Shown here in pieces: positions 17,372 through 26,585 of a stretch of DNA of 64,000 bases. The position numbers were made by a program, and so were the translations under genes. The notes beneath the pieces are model-generated. The model ran no database searches. It was not told the origin of the DNA and saw only the letters and a list, made by a program, of their open reading frames with translations. The stretch is from positions 29,954-93,953 of the forward strand of contig JAHBVH010000028.1 of the NCBI GenBank assembly GCA_019637645.1, read 5' to 3'. Every line of letters starts with the position of its first letter. Position 1 is the first letter of the stretch. The DNA is from Caldilineaceae bacterium (lineage in GTDB: Bacteria; Chloroflexota; Anaerolineae; Caldilineales; Caldilineaceae).

Positions 17372-17977
17372 TTACAAAGAAAGTAAATAGCGTAGATCGA
17401 TAGCCATATCTTCCCCAGAAACGCCAAAGGGAAAGATATGCCGAACATGACCTTGGCGATCGATCACAAAGAGTTGGGTGCTATGGGCCACTAAATAGTC
17501 CGTCGCCGAATTTTCCTCTTCTTTGAAAAAAGTGACGCCATAGCTGCTGGCGGCAGCGGTGACTTCATCCACGGTGCCGGTTACACCCAGAAAACGTGGG
17601 CCAAAGTGCTGGACATAATCCGCGAGGACTTCGGGGCTATCCCGCGCTGGATCAACCGACACCATCAGCACCTGAATCTCATCCGCTTGCGCACCCAAAT
17701 TGCGTAGGGCGACACCAGCATCCGCCAAGGTCGTCGGGCAAATATCGGGACAATAGGTATATCCAAAATAAAGCAGTACTAGCTTCCCGCGAAAATCGCT
17801 CAAGCTAACCTGTTGATCACCCGCCGCGGATAAGGTAAAGTCTTTGGTCGGCCAGTCTTCCTGAATAAAGGTTCCATGGAGGGTTGGCGGCAGGCGATAC
17901 CAGCGATAGCCAAGCAAGGCCAAACTCAACAATATCGCGACAATAGCTACTTTGCGGAGTAAGCGTACCCGTTTCAT
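17372..17977 (-). CDS. SCO1/SenC family copper chaperone
   Basis: A 201-aa thioredoxin-fold protein that delivers copper to the CuA site of cytochrome c oxidase. An N-terminal membrane helix (about residues 8-24) anchors it outside the cell membrane. Copper ligands are complete: Cys76 and Cys80 in CPDIC, and His165 in YLVAHSTQ. GGTAGGAG precedes the ATG. It forms a two-gene unit with the cytochrome c lipoprotein, which supports a role in aerobic respiration. Confidence 0.95.
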   Translation of the reverse strand: MKRVRLLRKVAIVAILLSLALLGYRWYRLPPTLHGTFIQEDWPTKDFTLSAAGDQQVSLSDFRGKLVLLYFGYTYCPDICPTTLADAGVALRNLGAQADEIQVLMVSVDPARDSPEVLADYVQHFGPRFLGVTGTVDEVTAAASSYGVTFFKEEENSATDYLVAHSTQLFVIDRQGHVRHIFPFGVSGEDMAIDLRYLLSL

Positions 17978-18130
17978 AACTCCTACCTTCTTTTCTCACC
18001 GTGGTATTTTTGACCATTGTTAAGTATAGCATAGCCCCAACGAGCAAAAAATTATGTAGCGCCATAGGCTGATGAAGCTTGCGGATTTAATTTAGCAATG
18101 GGGAGCGCTCGCCGGCCTTTTGTCAGCCAG

Positions 18131-18159
18131 TTGTTCGCACCTCTGTTTGTCAGTATAAT
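18131..18159 (+). promoter_or_regulatory. Sigma70-type promoter of the isomerase gene
   Basis: TTGTTC (18131-18136), a 17-nt spacer and a perfect TATAAT (18154-18159). The leader to the ATG at 18328 would be about 160 nt and contains GC-rich inverted segments near 18190-18245. Nothing else is seen in the 350-nt gap 17978-18327. Confidence 0.65.
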
Positions 18160-18327
18160 ACAAGCTGATCCCTAAATTACCCTAGGATTTCTGCCACACC
18201 AGCGTGGACCCCCGTTGGCGCTGTGGTCCCAACCCGTTCCGGGCGTGAGCACCGTTGGTTGGCTAGCACCTTTGCTTCCCAGGCGCTAGGCGTCACTTCT
18301 CTTTATCCATCTACATCAGGAGGAATC

Positions 18328-19125
18328 ATGGCGTTTAAATTAGCAATGAGTACCCTACGCTGGAAAAATCCCGATCTCGAGCCATGCTTGGCCGCGCTCA
18401 AAGAGGCTGGCTGGGAAGGGTGGGAGTGCCGTCTCCCGCTGGATTGGTTGGGCACGCCCCAACGGCTGCGGCGCATCTGCGCGAATGTGGGCTTGCCCAT
18501 GGTCGTCTATACCGCGGGGGGCTCACCCGATCACCGTGATTTTGAGAATGTAGAACGGAACAAGCGCCGTATGGAGTTTGCGGGCGAACTCGGGGCCGAT
18601 TGCTTTATGTTTATGAATGGCAACAAACCCGAAGGGCGTCCGGTCACGCGCGGGGATCTCAAAGCCGCGGCCGAAGGGGCCGAAATGTGGGCCGACTATG
18701 CGGCGCCATTTGGCCTCGAAATCAGTTACCATATCCACACCAATCTGCTCGTAGACTCGATTGAAGATTGGCAATACTATATGGATTTGCTCAAGCAGGC
18801 CAAGCTCTGCATCGACGTTTCCCATGCTGAACTGTGGGGCTATGACGCCGTGGCATCCTTGCGCGATTTCCGCCACCAACTCAACTATGTGCATCTCCAA
18901 GATTATTCCTCCACCTCGCGCCGTGAGGATGGCTATTATCTGCCCATCTGGTGTGATGTGGGCGAGTATGCTAATGTTGATTTTCCTGGGGTACGCCAGG
19001 TTCTAGAAGAGATTGGTTACAACCGCTGGGTGACCGCGGTCTCGGGTGAACCGATTGTCGATCCGCTCACCGAGGCCAAACGCAGTAAAGCCATGCTTAC
19101 CTATCTCCGCGGCATCGGCTTCTAA
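18328..19125 (+). CDS. Sugar phosphate isomerase/epimerase (xylose-isomerase-like TIM barrel)
   Basis: A 265-aa protein of the AP_endonuc_2/IolE-like barrel. Conserved metal and substrate positions include ISYHIHTN, CIDVSHAELWG and VHLQDYS, followed by the Glu of VSGEPIVD. Such enzymes isomerise or dehydrate keto-inositols, ketoses and sugar acids. AGGAGG lies 7 nt before the ATG; the upstream in-frame extension to 18223 is non-coding. It has its own promoter and is not clearly tied to the ABC exporter that follows after 138 nt. Confidence 0.9.
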   Translation: MAFKLAMSTLRWKNPDLEPCLAALKEAGWEGWECRLPLDWLGTPQRLRRICANVGLPMVVYTAGGSPDHRDFENVERNKRRMEFAGELGADCFMFMNGNKPEGRPVTRGDLKAAAEGAEMWADYAAPFGLEISYHIHTNLLVDSIEDWQYYMDLLKQAKLCIDVSHAELWGYDAVASLRDFRHQLNYVHLQDYSSTSRREDGYYLPIWCDVGEYANVDFPGVRQVLEEIGYNRWVTAVSGEPIVDPLTEAKRSKAMLTYLRGIGF

Positions 19126-19263
19126 AATGATAAATGATAAAAGAATTGTAGAGAAGGAGTTTCTACCCAACCATCAACCAGAAATGAGGAAAGTCATGTT
19201 TGTCATTTTCTCCAACGGGCCAACGCGCGCCTGGCCTTGCGTGTGCCGCGCCCAGGTCACGCC

Positions 19264-21141
19264 ATGACCAATGTCAACCCACAAACCGTCCGTCGCCGCA
19301 CACGGTGGATCGCCTTGCGGCTATTGGTGCAAGCTTTTCCAGGGCGGGTCACTGTGCTGGCCCTGCTCGCCCTTTTGATCGGTATCTGTCCGGCCCTCTT
19401 TGCGCTGTTGGTTGCTGCGCTTGTCGAAACCTTGCCCGAAGCTGTCGGGCAGGGCTTTGCTTCTGCCGCGGGCCAACGGCTATTCCAAACGCTCCTGGCG
19501 ATTGCGGGCGTTCTCTTGGTCCAGGAGGTCGCTGTCGCGTTTTTCAGTGTCGCAACCACCAATCTCTACCGTCGTTACGATGAATATCTGCTGGCGCGAG
19601 TCATGCACACAACGCTGACCACACCGGGGCTTGAACTCTTTGAAGAGCCAATCCTGGCCGCCAAGACCCACCGCGCCATGCAGATTGCCCGCTTTGGGCC
19701 AGGCGAACTAGTCTCGGGCTTGACCAGCCAGTGGGCTGTGCGAGCCCAAGGTCTGGCCGCCACCGTGCTGGTTGCCACGATCTGGCCGCTGGCGGCAGTG
19801 GCATTAGCGGCCTGTTGGCTGGTAGTGGGCCGCCAACTCCAGGCCGACTTCTACCGTGCCAACCCCTTCTGGGCCGATCCGCTGCGGCGGGCGCGCTATT
19901 TCAAACAGTTAGCACTCATGCCAGCCTGGGCCAAGGAAGTACGCATCTTTGGCCTGGTCGATTGGCTGGGTACACGCTTTGGTCAACAATGGGCGCTAGT
20001 GATGGCCGAACTCTGGCGTGCTCGGCGCACGGATCAACGGACCATGACATGGCTGCTCCTGTTGATCTTGGCCGCCAACGCGCTGGTACTTGGCTTGGCC
20101 GCGCGGGCGGCGTTTCAAGGCACCCTAGGCATTGCCACGCTGACCCTCCTGATCCAAGGGCTCTTTGGCATGGCGCTGCTGGCCAGCCAAGATGGTGACA
20201 TTCTGATCGAAAATGGGGCTGTCCCTGCGCCTGATGTGCTGGCGTTGGAACAGACCGTTACCGACCAGATCACCCCATCCACTGGTACCCACACCGCTGT
20301 GGGCTTGCCCCGGCAGGCAATTTGCTTCGAAGGAGTGCGCTTTGCCTATCCGGGCCGGACGCCCGTCTATGACGGGCTGGATCTGCGCATTGAAGCGGGT
20401 CGGTCACTCGCCATTGTCGGACTCAACGGCGCGGGCAAGACCACGCTCATCAAATTGCTGACCGGTCTTGAAACGCCCCAATCAGGACGAATTACGGTTG
20501 ATGGTACTGATCTCGCTGAGCTAGATCTAACCACCTGGCGGCGCGCCGTGGCCGCCATCTTCCAAGACTTTGTGCGCTATGAACTTCCCGCCCGCGACAA
20601 TATCGGCTTTGGCGCGGTGGAGTTGCTCGAAGACGCTACGTTGGACCAACGGATCACCGCGGTGGCCCACCGTGCTGGGGCCGCGGCGATCTTGGCCGCT
20701 CTGCCAAACGGGCTATCAACGCCTTTGTCACGGCGTTTTGCCGGGGGCACGGATCTCTCTGGTGGGCAGTGGCAACGCATTGCCTTGGCCCGCGCCATGA
20801 CCGCTGTCGAAGCCGGGGCGCGCGTGCTCGTTCTCGACGAGCCGACCGCCCATTTGGATGTCCGTGCCGAGGCGGACTTATACGACCGCTTTCTCGACCT
20901 CACCCAAGGGCTGACCACCATTGTGATCAGCCACCGCTTTTCCACCGTGCGCCGCGCGGATCGGATTGTGGTGCTAGAAGATGGGCGCATCACTGAGGAT
21001 GGCGACCACGCGACCTTGGTGGCCGCGGGTGGTCAATATGCGCGCCTCTTTCAGCAACAGGCCATGCGCTATGCCGAGCAAGCCACTAACAACGGCCACG
21101 CCGAGCAAGCCGGGGAGGAGCAAGCCGATGGGACCGTCTAA
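19264..21141 (+). CDS. ABC exporter half-transporter, subunit 1 (fused membrane and ATPase domains)
   Basis: A 625-aa protein with an N-terminal six-helix membrane domain (about residues 20-320) and a C-terminal ATPase. Walker A GLNGAGKTT, signature DLSGGQWQRI, Walker B VLVLDEPTAHLD and the switch His in ISHRFSTV are all present, so the site appears catalytically competent. The ATG at 19264 is preferred over a TTG at 19237. It overlaps the second half-transporter by 14 nt, so the two surely form a heterodimer. The exported substrate is unknown; no peptide or antibiotic genes lie nearby. Confidence 0.92.
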   Translation: MTNVNPQTVRRRTRWIALRLLVQAFPGRVTVLALLALLIGICPALFALLVAALVETLPEAVGQGFASAAGQRLFQTLLAIAGVLLVQEVAVAFFSVATTNLYRRYDEYLLARVMHTTLTTPGLELFEEPILAAKTHRAMQIARFGPGELVSGLTSQWAVRAQGLAATVLVATIWPLAAVALAACWLVVGRQLQADFYRANPFWADPLRRARYFKQLALMPAWAKEVRIFGLVDWLGTRFGQQWALVMAELWRARRTDQRTMTWLLLLILAANALVLGLAARAAFQGTLGIATLTLLIQGLFGMALLASQDGDILIENGAVPAPDVLALEQTVTDQITPSTGTHTAVGLPRQAICFEGVRFAYPGRTPVYDGLDLRIEAGRSLAIVGLNGAGKTTLIKLLTGLETPQSGRITVDGTDLAELDLTTWRRAVAAIFQDFVRYELPARDNIGFGAVELLEDATLDQRITAVAHRAGAAAILAALPNGLSTPLSRRFAGGTDLSGGQWQRIALARAMTAVEAGARVLVLDEPTAHLDVRAEADLYDRFLDLTQGLTTIVISHRFSTVRRADRIVVLEDGRITEDGDHATLVAAGGQYARLFQQQAMRYAEQATNNGHAEQAGEEQADGTV

Positions 21142-22942
21142 ACGCGCTACTACCGCCAATCGGCTGCGCGCCGCCAGCGTGATGCTGCGGATTGCGTGGC
21201 AAGCCGATCCCTGGTGCACGATCCTCGCCTTTGGCCTTTTCACCGGCGAGGCCCTAGCCCAAGCGCTCTACGCCTTTTGGCTGAAGCTGTTGGTGGATGG
21301 GTTGCAGGCGCCTGGGCAAGGCTGGGTGACCCTCGCCATGGTGGGCATCGCCGCGTCGATCGCGGGCAGCACCTTCCTGGCCTATGCGGGCAACCGCGTC
21401 CGTCAGGTCTTGGCCGAGCGCGCCCATCATCTCATTGAACGGCGCTTGATCGAACTGGTGGGGCGGACACCCACGTTGACCATTCACGAGACGCCGGAAC
21501 ATTTGACCCAACTTGAACTGCTCGATGACGCCTGGGAGTTTGGTCAGGTGATCCCATCGCTCATCGATCTCTTTACCACCGCGGTGCGGATTGTCACCAC
21601 GGCGCTGCTCTTGTTCAATGTTCATCCACTCTTGTTGCTCTTGCCCCTCTTTGGGGTACCGGCGCTGCTGCTCAGTGGCAAGACTAGCGGCCTCTTTGAT
21701 CGGGGCAATGAGTTGGCCGCCGAACCGTCGCGGCGCGCCACCTATCTCTTTGATCTCGCCACGACGGCCGAGGCTGCCAAAGAGGTGCGCCTCTTTCGGC
21801 TGCGTGACGCCATTCTCGACCGCTTTCATGCTGCTCACCAAGAGATCCGTGCGATTCACCAGCGGCTCAACGTTCGGGGCGAAACCATTGGGCTGATCAC
21901 GCGGCTGATCTTTTTGCTCGGTTACCTCGGCGCGATCAGCTTTGTGCTCTGGCGCGCGGTCGCGGGGCTGGCTACCGTAGGCGACACGGTGTTGACCGCC
22001 GTGTTGGCCGGGCAAGTGCTGGGTTTGATCGCCAGCTCAACCAACCTGATCCAGTTTGCCTGGCGCACGTTGGCTGCCGCGCAGCGCTTTGTCTATCTTG
22101 AAGATCTGGCCCATGCCACACGGCCACTGGTCAACGCCGCCGCGCTAATTCCGTCTCGCCTGACCGACGGTATTCGGCTCGACCAGGTCACCTACCGTTA
22201 TCCGTTGGGGCAGGCGGATGTGCTGCGTTCGCTTTCGCTCCACCTGCCAGCTGGCGCGACCGTGGCGATTGTGGGGGATAACGGCGCAGGCAAAACGACA
22301 TTGGTGAAGCTGCTGGCCGGGTTATATACCCCCACTGCTGGTCGCATTACGGTGGATGGGGTAGATATCGCGACCTTGGACCCCGAAGCGTGGCGGCAGC
22401 GGATTGCCGCGGGTTTTCAAGATCATGCCCGCTTTGAATTTACCGTCCGCGAAACCGTGGGGCTCGGCGATCTAACTACCCTGGCCGCGGAAGACGATCA
22501 AGCCGTGCTCGCCGCCCTGGAACGCGCGGGCGCGTCCGATTTGGTGGCGACTTTGCCGCAGGGCTTGGCTACCCAGCTTGGTGCCAACTGGCCGAATGGC
22601 ATTGATCTTTCGGGTGGGCAGTGGCAAAAGCTGGCGATTGGTCGGGCAATGATGCGTACGACCCCGTTGCTCTTGCTGCTGGATGAACCGACCGCCGCGC
22701 TCGATGCCGAGACCGAGCATCGTCTCTTTGAACAATGGACACGCGCCGCCCGGCAACTGCGCCAAAGCACCGGTGCCGTGACTGTCCTCGTCTCACACCG
22801 CTTTTCGACCGTGCAGATGGCGGATCTGATTGTGGTGCTCAGTGGTGGGCAAATTGTGGAAATTGGCAGCCACGCTGCTCTCATCGCGCAAGGTGGGCTC
22901 TACGCCGAGCTATTTGAACTCCAGGCGCAGTCGTATCGATAA
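21128..22942 (+). CDS. ABC exporter half-transporter, subunit 2
   Basis: A 604-aa partner of the preceding exporter with the same plan: six membrane helices, then an ATPase with GDNGAGKTT, DLSGGQWQKL, LLLLLDEPTAALD and VSHRFSTV. Both halves therefore keep the catalytic Glu and switch His, unlike many heterodimeric exporters with one dead site. GGAGGAG sits just before the ATG at 21128, inside the end of subunit 1, which proves this start over earlier in-frame codons. A palindromic repeat 23 nt after the stop separates it from the convergent antitoxin gene. Confidence 0.93.
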   Translation: MGPSKRATTANRLRAASVMLRIAWQADPWCTILAFGLFTGEALAQALYAFWLKLLVDGLQAPGQGWVTLAMVGIAASIAGSTFLAYAGNRVRQVLAERAHHLIERRLIELVGRTPTLTIHETPEHLTQLELLDDAWEFGQVIPSLIDLFTTAVRIVTTALLLFNVHPLLLLLPLFGVPALLLSGKTSGLFDRGNELAAEPSRRATYLFDLATTAEAAKEVRLFRLRDAILDRFHAAHQEIRAIHQRLNVRGETIGLITRLIFLLGYLGAISFVLWRAVAGLATVGDTVLTAVLAGQVLGLIASSTNLIQFAWRTLAAAQRFVYLEDLAHATRPLVNAAALIPSRLTDGIRLDQVTYRYPLGQADVLRSLSLHLPAGATVAIVGDNGAGKTTLVKLLAGLYTPTAGRITVDGVDIATLDPEAWRQRIAAGFQDHARFEFTVRETVGLGDLTTLAAEDDQAVLAALERAGASDLVATLPQGLATQLGANWPNGIDLSGGQWQKLAIGRAMMRTTPLLLLLDEPTAALDAETEHRLFEQWTRAARQLRQSTGAVTVLVSHRFSTVQMADLIVVLSGGQIVEIGSHAALIAQGGLYAELFELQAQSYR

Positions 22943-22964
22943 GGGGTGACAAAAGAGGGGCTAG

Positions 22965-22993
22965 AGCTGTCAGGCTTTCAAAACCTGGCAGCT
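22965..22993. repeat. Palindromic repeat (copy 4) between convergent genes
   Basis: Arms AGCTGTCAGG and CCTGGCAGCT around CTTTCAAAA. It lies 23 nt after the exporter stop and abuts the end of the convergent antitoxin gene. Confidence 0.75.
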
Positions 22994-23263
22994 TTAGGTT
23001 TGCCTTGATGACGGGCGTTGCTTGCGCGGCTGCTTGCGGTTAGGCAGATTTTTTGCCGCGGCTACCAATACACGGAGTGCTTCATTCACTGCTTCTGAAG
23101 TTGGAAAGACAGCAGCAATATCGGGGTCGAGCATCACCATCAGTTGTTCTTGTTCGAGGTGCTCCGCAAAACGATGCGGTTTTGCTTCCCCATAGTCAAA
23201 ATCATAGTGCGCGCTTAGGTCAGTACTTTCGTTGTCCACTACGTTATCTTTTTGCATAGTCAT
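22994..23263 (-). CDS. Antitoxin of a BrnT-type module
   Basis: An 89-aa protein partnering the BrnT remnant. It has the pattern YDFDYGEAKPHRFAEH and VMLDPDIAAVFPTSEAVNEAL, typical of small antitoxins encoded after BrnT in Chloroflexota and Cyanobacteria; this type differs from classical BrnA in lacking the KITLxVD opening. The C-terminus is strongly basic. The ATG at 23263 overlaps the toxin end by 20 nt, exactly as at the first BrnTA locus, and is preferred over a start at 23284. Confidence 0.75.
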   Translation of the reverse strand: MTMQKDNVVDNESTDLSAHYDFDYGEAKPHRFAEHLEQEQLMVMLDPDIAAVFPTSEAVNEALRVLVAAAKNLPNRKQPRKQRPSSRQT

Positions 23264-23505
23264 AGGCTCTTTGTTCACCCGCATCTGCTTTGCGAGCGCT
23301 AATGATACGAATCAGCTCATCGCGCTCAGTAAACGCTACAATCAACAATCGATTTCTGCTTGAATAGCCAATGATCAACTCGCGATACTCTTCATTTGAA
23401 TGTTTATCATCGTCAAAGATGTAAGCTCGCAGATCACAAAAAACAGTGGCTGCTTCTTCAAATACGTTCTGCTTTTTTACTGTCCCAAGCAAATCGTACA
23501 CTCAT
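23244..23505 (-). pseudogene. brnT: BrnT toxin, broken near its 5' end
   Basis: From the natural ATG at 23505 the frame reads MSVRFAWDSKKAERI and stops. Another frame then carries VFEEAATVFCDLRAY through to SARKADAGEQRAYDY, a normal BrnT body and end. The conserved linking segment NxxKHxVxF is missing, so the gene has lost roughly eight codons and its frame around the six-A run at about 23472-23477. A GTG at 23501 could start an 85-aa product with an altered N-terminus. The toxin is probably inactive while its antitoxin stays intact. Confidence 0.75.
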
Positions 23506-23607
23506 AGCGATAGTGTACCATAATTCACAACCATACTATTACTATATTCCGATTCGGTGATAAATCACTTTGTTGGCCAATCCGGCTTCTGTAGAAAGGG
23601 AATCTTG

Positions 23608-25080
23608 ATGAAGACCAAAGTAACTGGCGCTTTTGTGATCGGCTTTGATGGCAACGACCATGTGATCTATCCCGATGGTGTCGTGATTTATGAAGGTGAC
23701 ACGATTACCTTTGTCGGCCATGACTATCCTGCGCCAGTGGACCGGACCATCGATGCCGGGTTGGCCTTGATCAGCCCTGGCCTGATCGATCTGGACGCGC
23801 TGGCTGATATCGACCATGCTATTCTCGATACATGGAATCCGCCCCACCTCGATCTGGGGTTGCAGTGGTCGGAGGAATATTTTCACCACCGCCGTCATGA
23901 TCTCTTTACTCTGGAGGAAGAGCTCTTTAAGCGCCACTATGCGCTGGTACAGCTGATCCTCAACGGTATCACCACGGCCATGCCCATTGGGGCCGAGACC
24001 TACAAAGGTTGGTGCGAGGGCTATGCTGAATGGGCAGGCGTGGCCCAGATTGCCGGGGAATTGGGGCTGCGCATGTATCTGGGCCCCAGCTATCGGTCGG
24101 GGATTAACGTGGTGCGGCAAGATGGTAGCCGCACGGTGCTCTGGGAACCAGCCCTTGGTGAGGCTGGATTAGACGAGGCGATCCAATTTGTCCAGGATTT
24201 TGACGGTGCCTATGATGGCCTCATCCGCGGGGCGTTCTTGCCCTGTCGCATTGAAACGGTCACCCCGGCTCTGTTGCGGCGCACCCAGCAAGCCGCGACG
24301 GCACTAGGCTGCCCTATTCGGCTGCATGCCCTACAGGGGCTGGTCGAATTACGCCTGCTCCGCGAGTGGTATCACCAAAGCCCGCTGGAACTGCTCCAGG
24401 AGCTGGATCTGCTCAGTCCGCAACTGCTGATTCCTCACGGCATCTATATCGGCGGCCGCCGCGCCACCGGGCAGCCCTCTCGGGGCGAGTTGGAATTGCT
24501 GGCCGCGCGCGGTGTTTCGATTGTCCACTGTCCGCTGACGTCGATCCGCTATGGCAACGCGCTAGACAACGTCGACCGCTACCGGCAAGCGGGGGTCAAC
24601 CTGGCGCTGGGCACCGATTCCTTCCCGCCGGATCTGATCCGGGGCATGGATTATGGCAACAATCTTGCCAAGTTGCTCACAGGCCAAAAGAGTGCGGGGA
24701 GTGCCGCGGACTATTTCCGCGCCGCCACCCTGGGTGGGGCGCAAGCGCTGGGCCGCCAAGACCTGGGCCGGTTAGCGCCTGGGGCCAAGGCCGACCTGAT
24801 CATAGTCGATTTCAGTAAATTGCGCACTGGTCCCATCGATGATCCGATTCGAACTTTGCTCATGAATGCTGGCGGTGCGGATGTCCAAACGGTAATTATT
24901 AATGGTCGTATGGTGATGGAGAATGGGGTGATCCCCGGTGTGAATCTAGCGGCGTTCAAAGCACGCGGCCAAGCCTACTTTGCCAAGCTCAAAGCGGCTT
25001 ACCCCGAGCGTGACTATCAGCAGCGACCAGTGAATGAGCTATTTCCGCCATCATTTCGGGTGGTATCTAAAGCTGTTTGA
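23608..25080 (+). CDS. Amidohydrolase-family protein lacking the HxH metal motif
   Basis: A 490-aa protein of the TRZ/ATZ (chlorohydrolase, guanine deaminase-like) amidohydrolase group. The barrel keeps IRLHALQG, LIPHGIYI and GTDSFPPD, which supply two histidines and the catalytic Asp. However, the usual PGxxDxHxH at the end of strand 1 reads PGLIDLDALAD: Asp63 and Leu65 replace both histidines. The metal site must therefore differ or be absent. AAAGGG precedes the ATG at 23608. It stands alone between a toxin remnant and a convergent aminotransferase. Substrate unknown; deamination or dehalogenation of ring compounds is the family norm. Confidence 0.85.
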   Translation: MKTKVTGAFVIGFDGNDHVIYPDGVVIYEGDTITFVGHDYPAPVDRTIDAGLALISPGLIDLDALADIDHAILDTWNPPHLDLGLQWSEEYFHHRRHDLFTLEEELFKRHYALVQLILNGITTAMPIGAETYKGWCEGYAEWAGVAQIAGELGLRMYLGPSYRSGINVVRQDGSRTVLWEPALGEAGLDEAIQFVQDFDGAYDGLIRGAFLPCRIETVTPALLRRTQQAATALGCPIRLHALQGLVELRLLREWYHQSPLELLQELDLLSPQLLIPHGIYIGGRRATGQPSRGELELLAARGVSIVHCPLTSIRYGNALDNVDRYRQAGVNLALGTDSFPPDLIRGMDYGNNLAKLLTGQKSAGSAADYFRAATLGGAQALGRQDLGRLAPGAKADLIIVDFSKLRTGPIDDPIRTLLMNAGGADVQTVIINGRMVMENGVIPGVNLAAFKARGQAYFAKLKAAYPERDYQQRPVNELFPPSFRVVSKAV

Positions 25081-25192
25081 GCGTAGCAATCCATATGCCA
25101 GCAATACCATGCACTTTTTTAGGGTCAATGACTATTGACGTTGTTGAATTATCCACCAAGCAGATTAGATAGATACCACGTGAAAAACAAAA

Positions 25193-25242
25193 GACGGCTA
25201 CCGTCTATACCATCGGAGAAGATAGTAAATTCGATAGCCGTC
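25193..25242. repeat. Inverted repeat between convergent genes
   Basis: GACGGCTA (25193-25200) pairs with TAGCCGTC (25235-25242). The left arm can also form the small palindrome GACGGCTACCGTC. There is no T tract; it may form a bidirectional stop between the amidohydrolase and aminotransferase genes. Confidence 0.45.
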
Positions 25243-25319
25243 GCTGGTGCGAAACGGTCAATCTTTGGTTACATGGACTGGACTGAATAAGCTCAACGTG
25301 CCTAATATCTTAACGCAGC

Positions 25320-26585
25320 TTACCCATGGCGCTGCATAAAGCGATACATCCGTTCTAGCGCTTTTTCAATACTTTCCAGACTGGCGGCGTAGGCACAGCG
25401 GACATGGCCCTCACCCCCATAGCCAAAGGCGCTACCAGGGATGACGGCGACCCGCTCTTCCAAGAGTAGGCGTTCGCAAAATTCGTGTTCGGTCATGCCG
25501 GTTTTGCGGATACTGGGAAAAGCGTAGAAGGCGCCTTTGGGTTCGACACAATCCAAGCCCAACTCATTGAGTCCCTGGACAATCAAGCGCCGCCGCTGGT
25601 CATAGCTGGCGACCATCTGCTGAACAAAGATCTCGGCGGCGGGGTCGGTCAACGCAACGAGGGCCGCCTCTTGGCCGACCGTCGGCGCGGACATGATGAG
25701 GTATTGGTGGATCTTGCGCATGGCCCCGAGCAAATCTGCCGGGCCGAGGGCATAGCCAATGCGCCAACCGGTCATGGCATAATCTTTGCTCATGCCGCCC
25801 AAGTGGACAGTGCGATCGACCATACCAGGTAACGACGCAAACATGACGTGTTGGTGATCGCCATAGACGAGGCGATCATAGATTTCGTCGGAGATGACAA
25901 TCAGATCATGCTTTTCCGCGATCTGGGCGATTTTGAGCATCCCCTCGCGGTTCATGACCGCGCCGGTGGGATTGCTGGGGAAGCCAATGAGGAGCGCTTT
26001 GGTGCGCGGGGTGATCAACGCTTCGATCGCCGCGGGGTCCACCTGGAAGTCGTTCTCGGCGTAGGTCGGTAGATCCACCACTTCGCCACCCGCCAGAATG
26101 ACGCTGGCCGTATAGCTGACAAAGCAGGGCTGAGGGACGATCACTTCGTCGCCAGGGTCTAAAATGGCCTGCATGATCAAGTACATGGCCTCGCTGACTC
26201 CCACGGTGATCAACACTTCGGTCTCGGGGTTATAGGCCGCGCCGCCGTAGCGTTCCGCCAATTTTTGGACCACCGCTTGGCGCAACTCGATCATCCCGGC
26301 GTTGGAGGTATAGGCTGTGTTGCCCCGTTCCAAACTCGCGATTCCCGCCCGCAGAATCGGCTCCGGCGTAACAAAGTCGGGTTCGCCAATGCCCAGGCTG
26401 ACCACATCTTCCATGGTCGCGGCAATATCAAAATATTTGCGAATTCCCGATGGCGGCACGCGCTGCACCCGCTTGCTCAACCGGCTGTTGTGCGCACGGA
26501 GCAGACGATGATGGCTATTCCCATTCGGGATCAACAATTTTTCATTACTAAGTGACGCAACAGGTGTTTGAATAACACTGCTCAT
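25320..26585 (-). CDS. Class I/II aminotransferase (aspartate/aromatic type)
   Basis: A 421-aa PLP enzyme of fold type I. Lys267 in GGMSKDYAMTGWR binds PLP; other conserved points are NPTG, ISDEIYD and the C-terminal RCAYA arginine that binds the substrate carboxylate. The first 40 residues are an extra, low-complexity extension before VPPSGIRKYFD, which is where the family usually starts. The best guess is an aspartate or broad-range aminotransferase. GGGAG lies about 13 nt before the ATG. The gene is far (640 nt) from gatA upstream. Confidence 0.93.
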   Translation of the reverse strand: MSSVIQTPVASLSNEKLLIPNGNSHHRLLRAHNSRLSKRVQRVPPSGIRKYFDIAATMEDVVSLGIGEPDFVTPEPILRAGIASLERGNTAYTSNAGMIELRQAVVQKLAERYGGAAYNPETEVLITVGVSEAMYLIMQAILDPGDEVIVPQPCFVSYTASVILAGGEVVDLPTYAENDFQVDPAAIEALITPRTKALLIGFPSNPTGAVMNREGMLKIAQIAEKHDLIVISDEIYDRLVYGDHQHVMFASLPGMVDRTVHLGGMSKDYAMTGWRIGYALGPADLLGAMRKIHQYLIMSAPTVGQEAALVALTDPAAEIFVQQMVASYDQRRRLIVQGLNELGLDCVEPKGAFYAFPSIRKTGMTEHEFCERLLLEERVAVIPGSAFGYGGEGHVRCAYAASLESIEKALERMYRFMQRHG

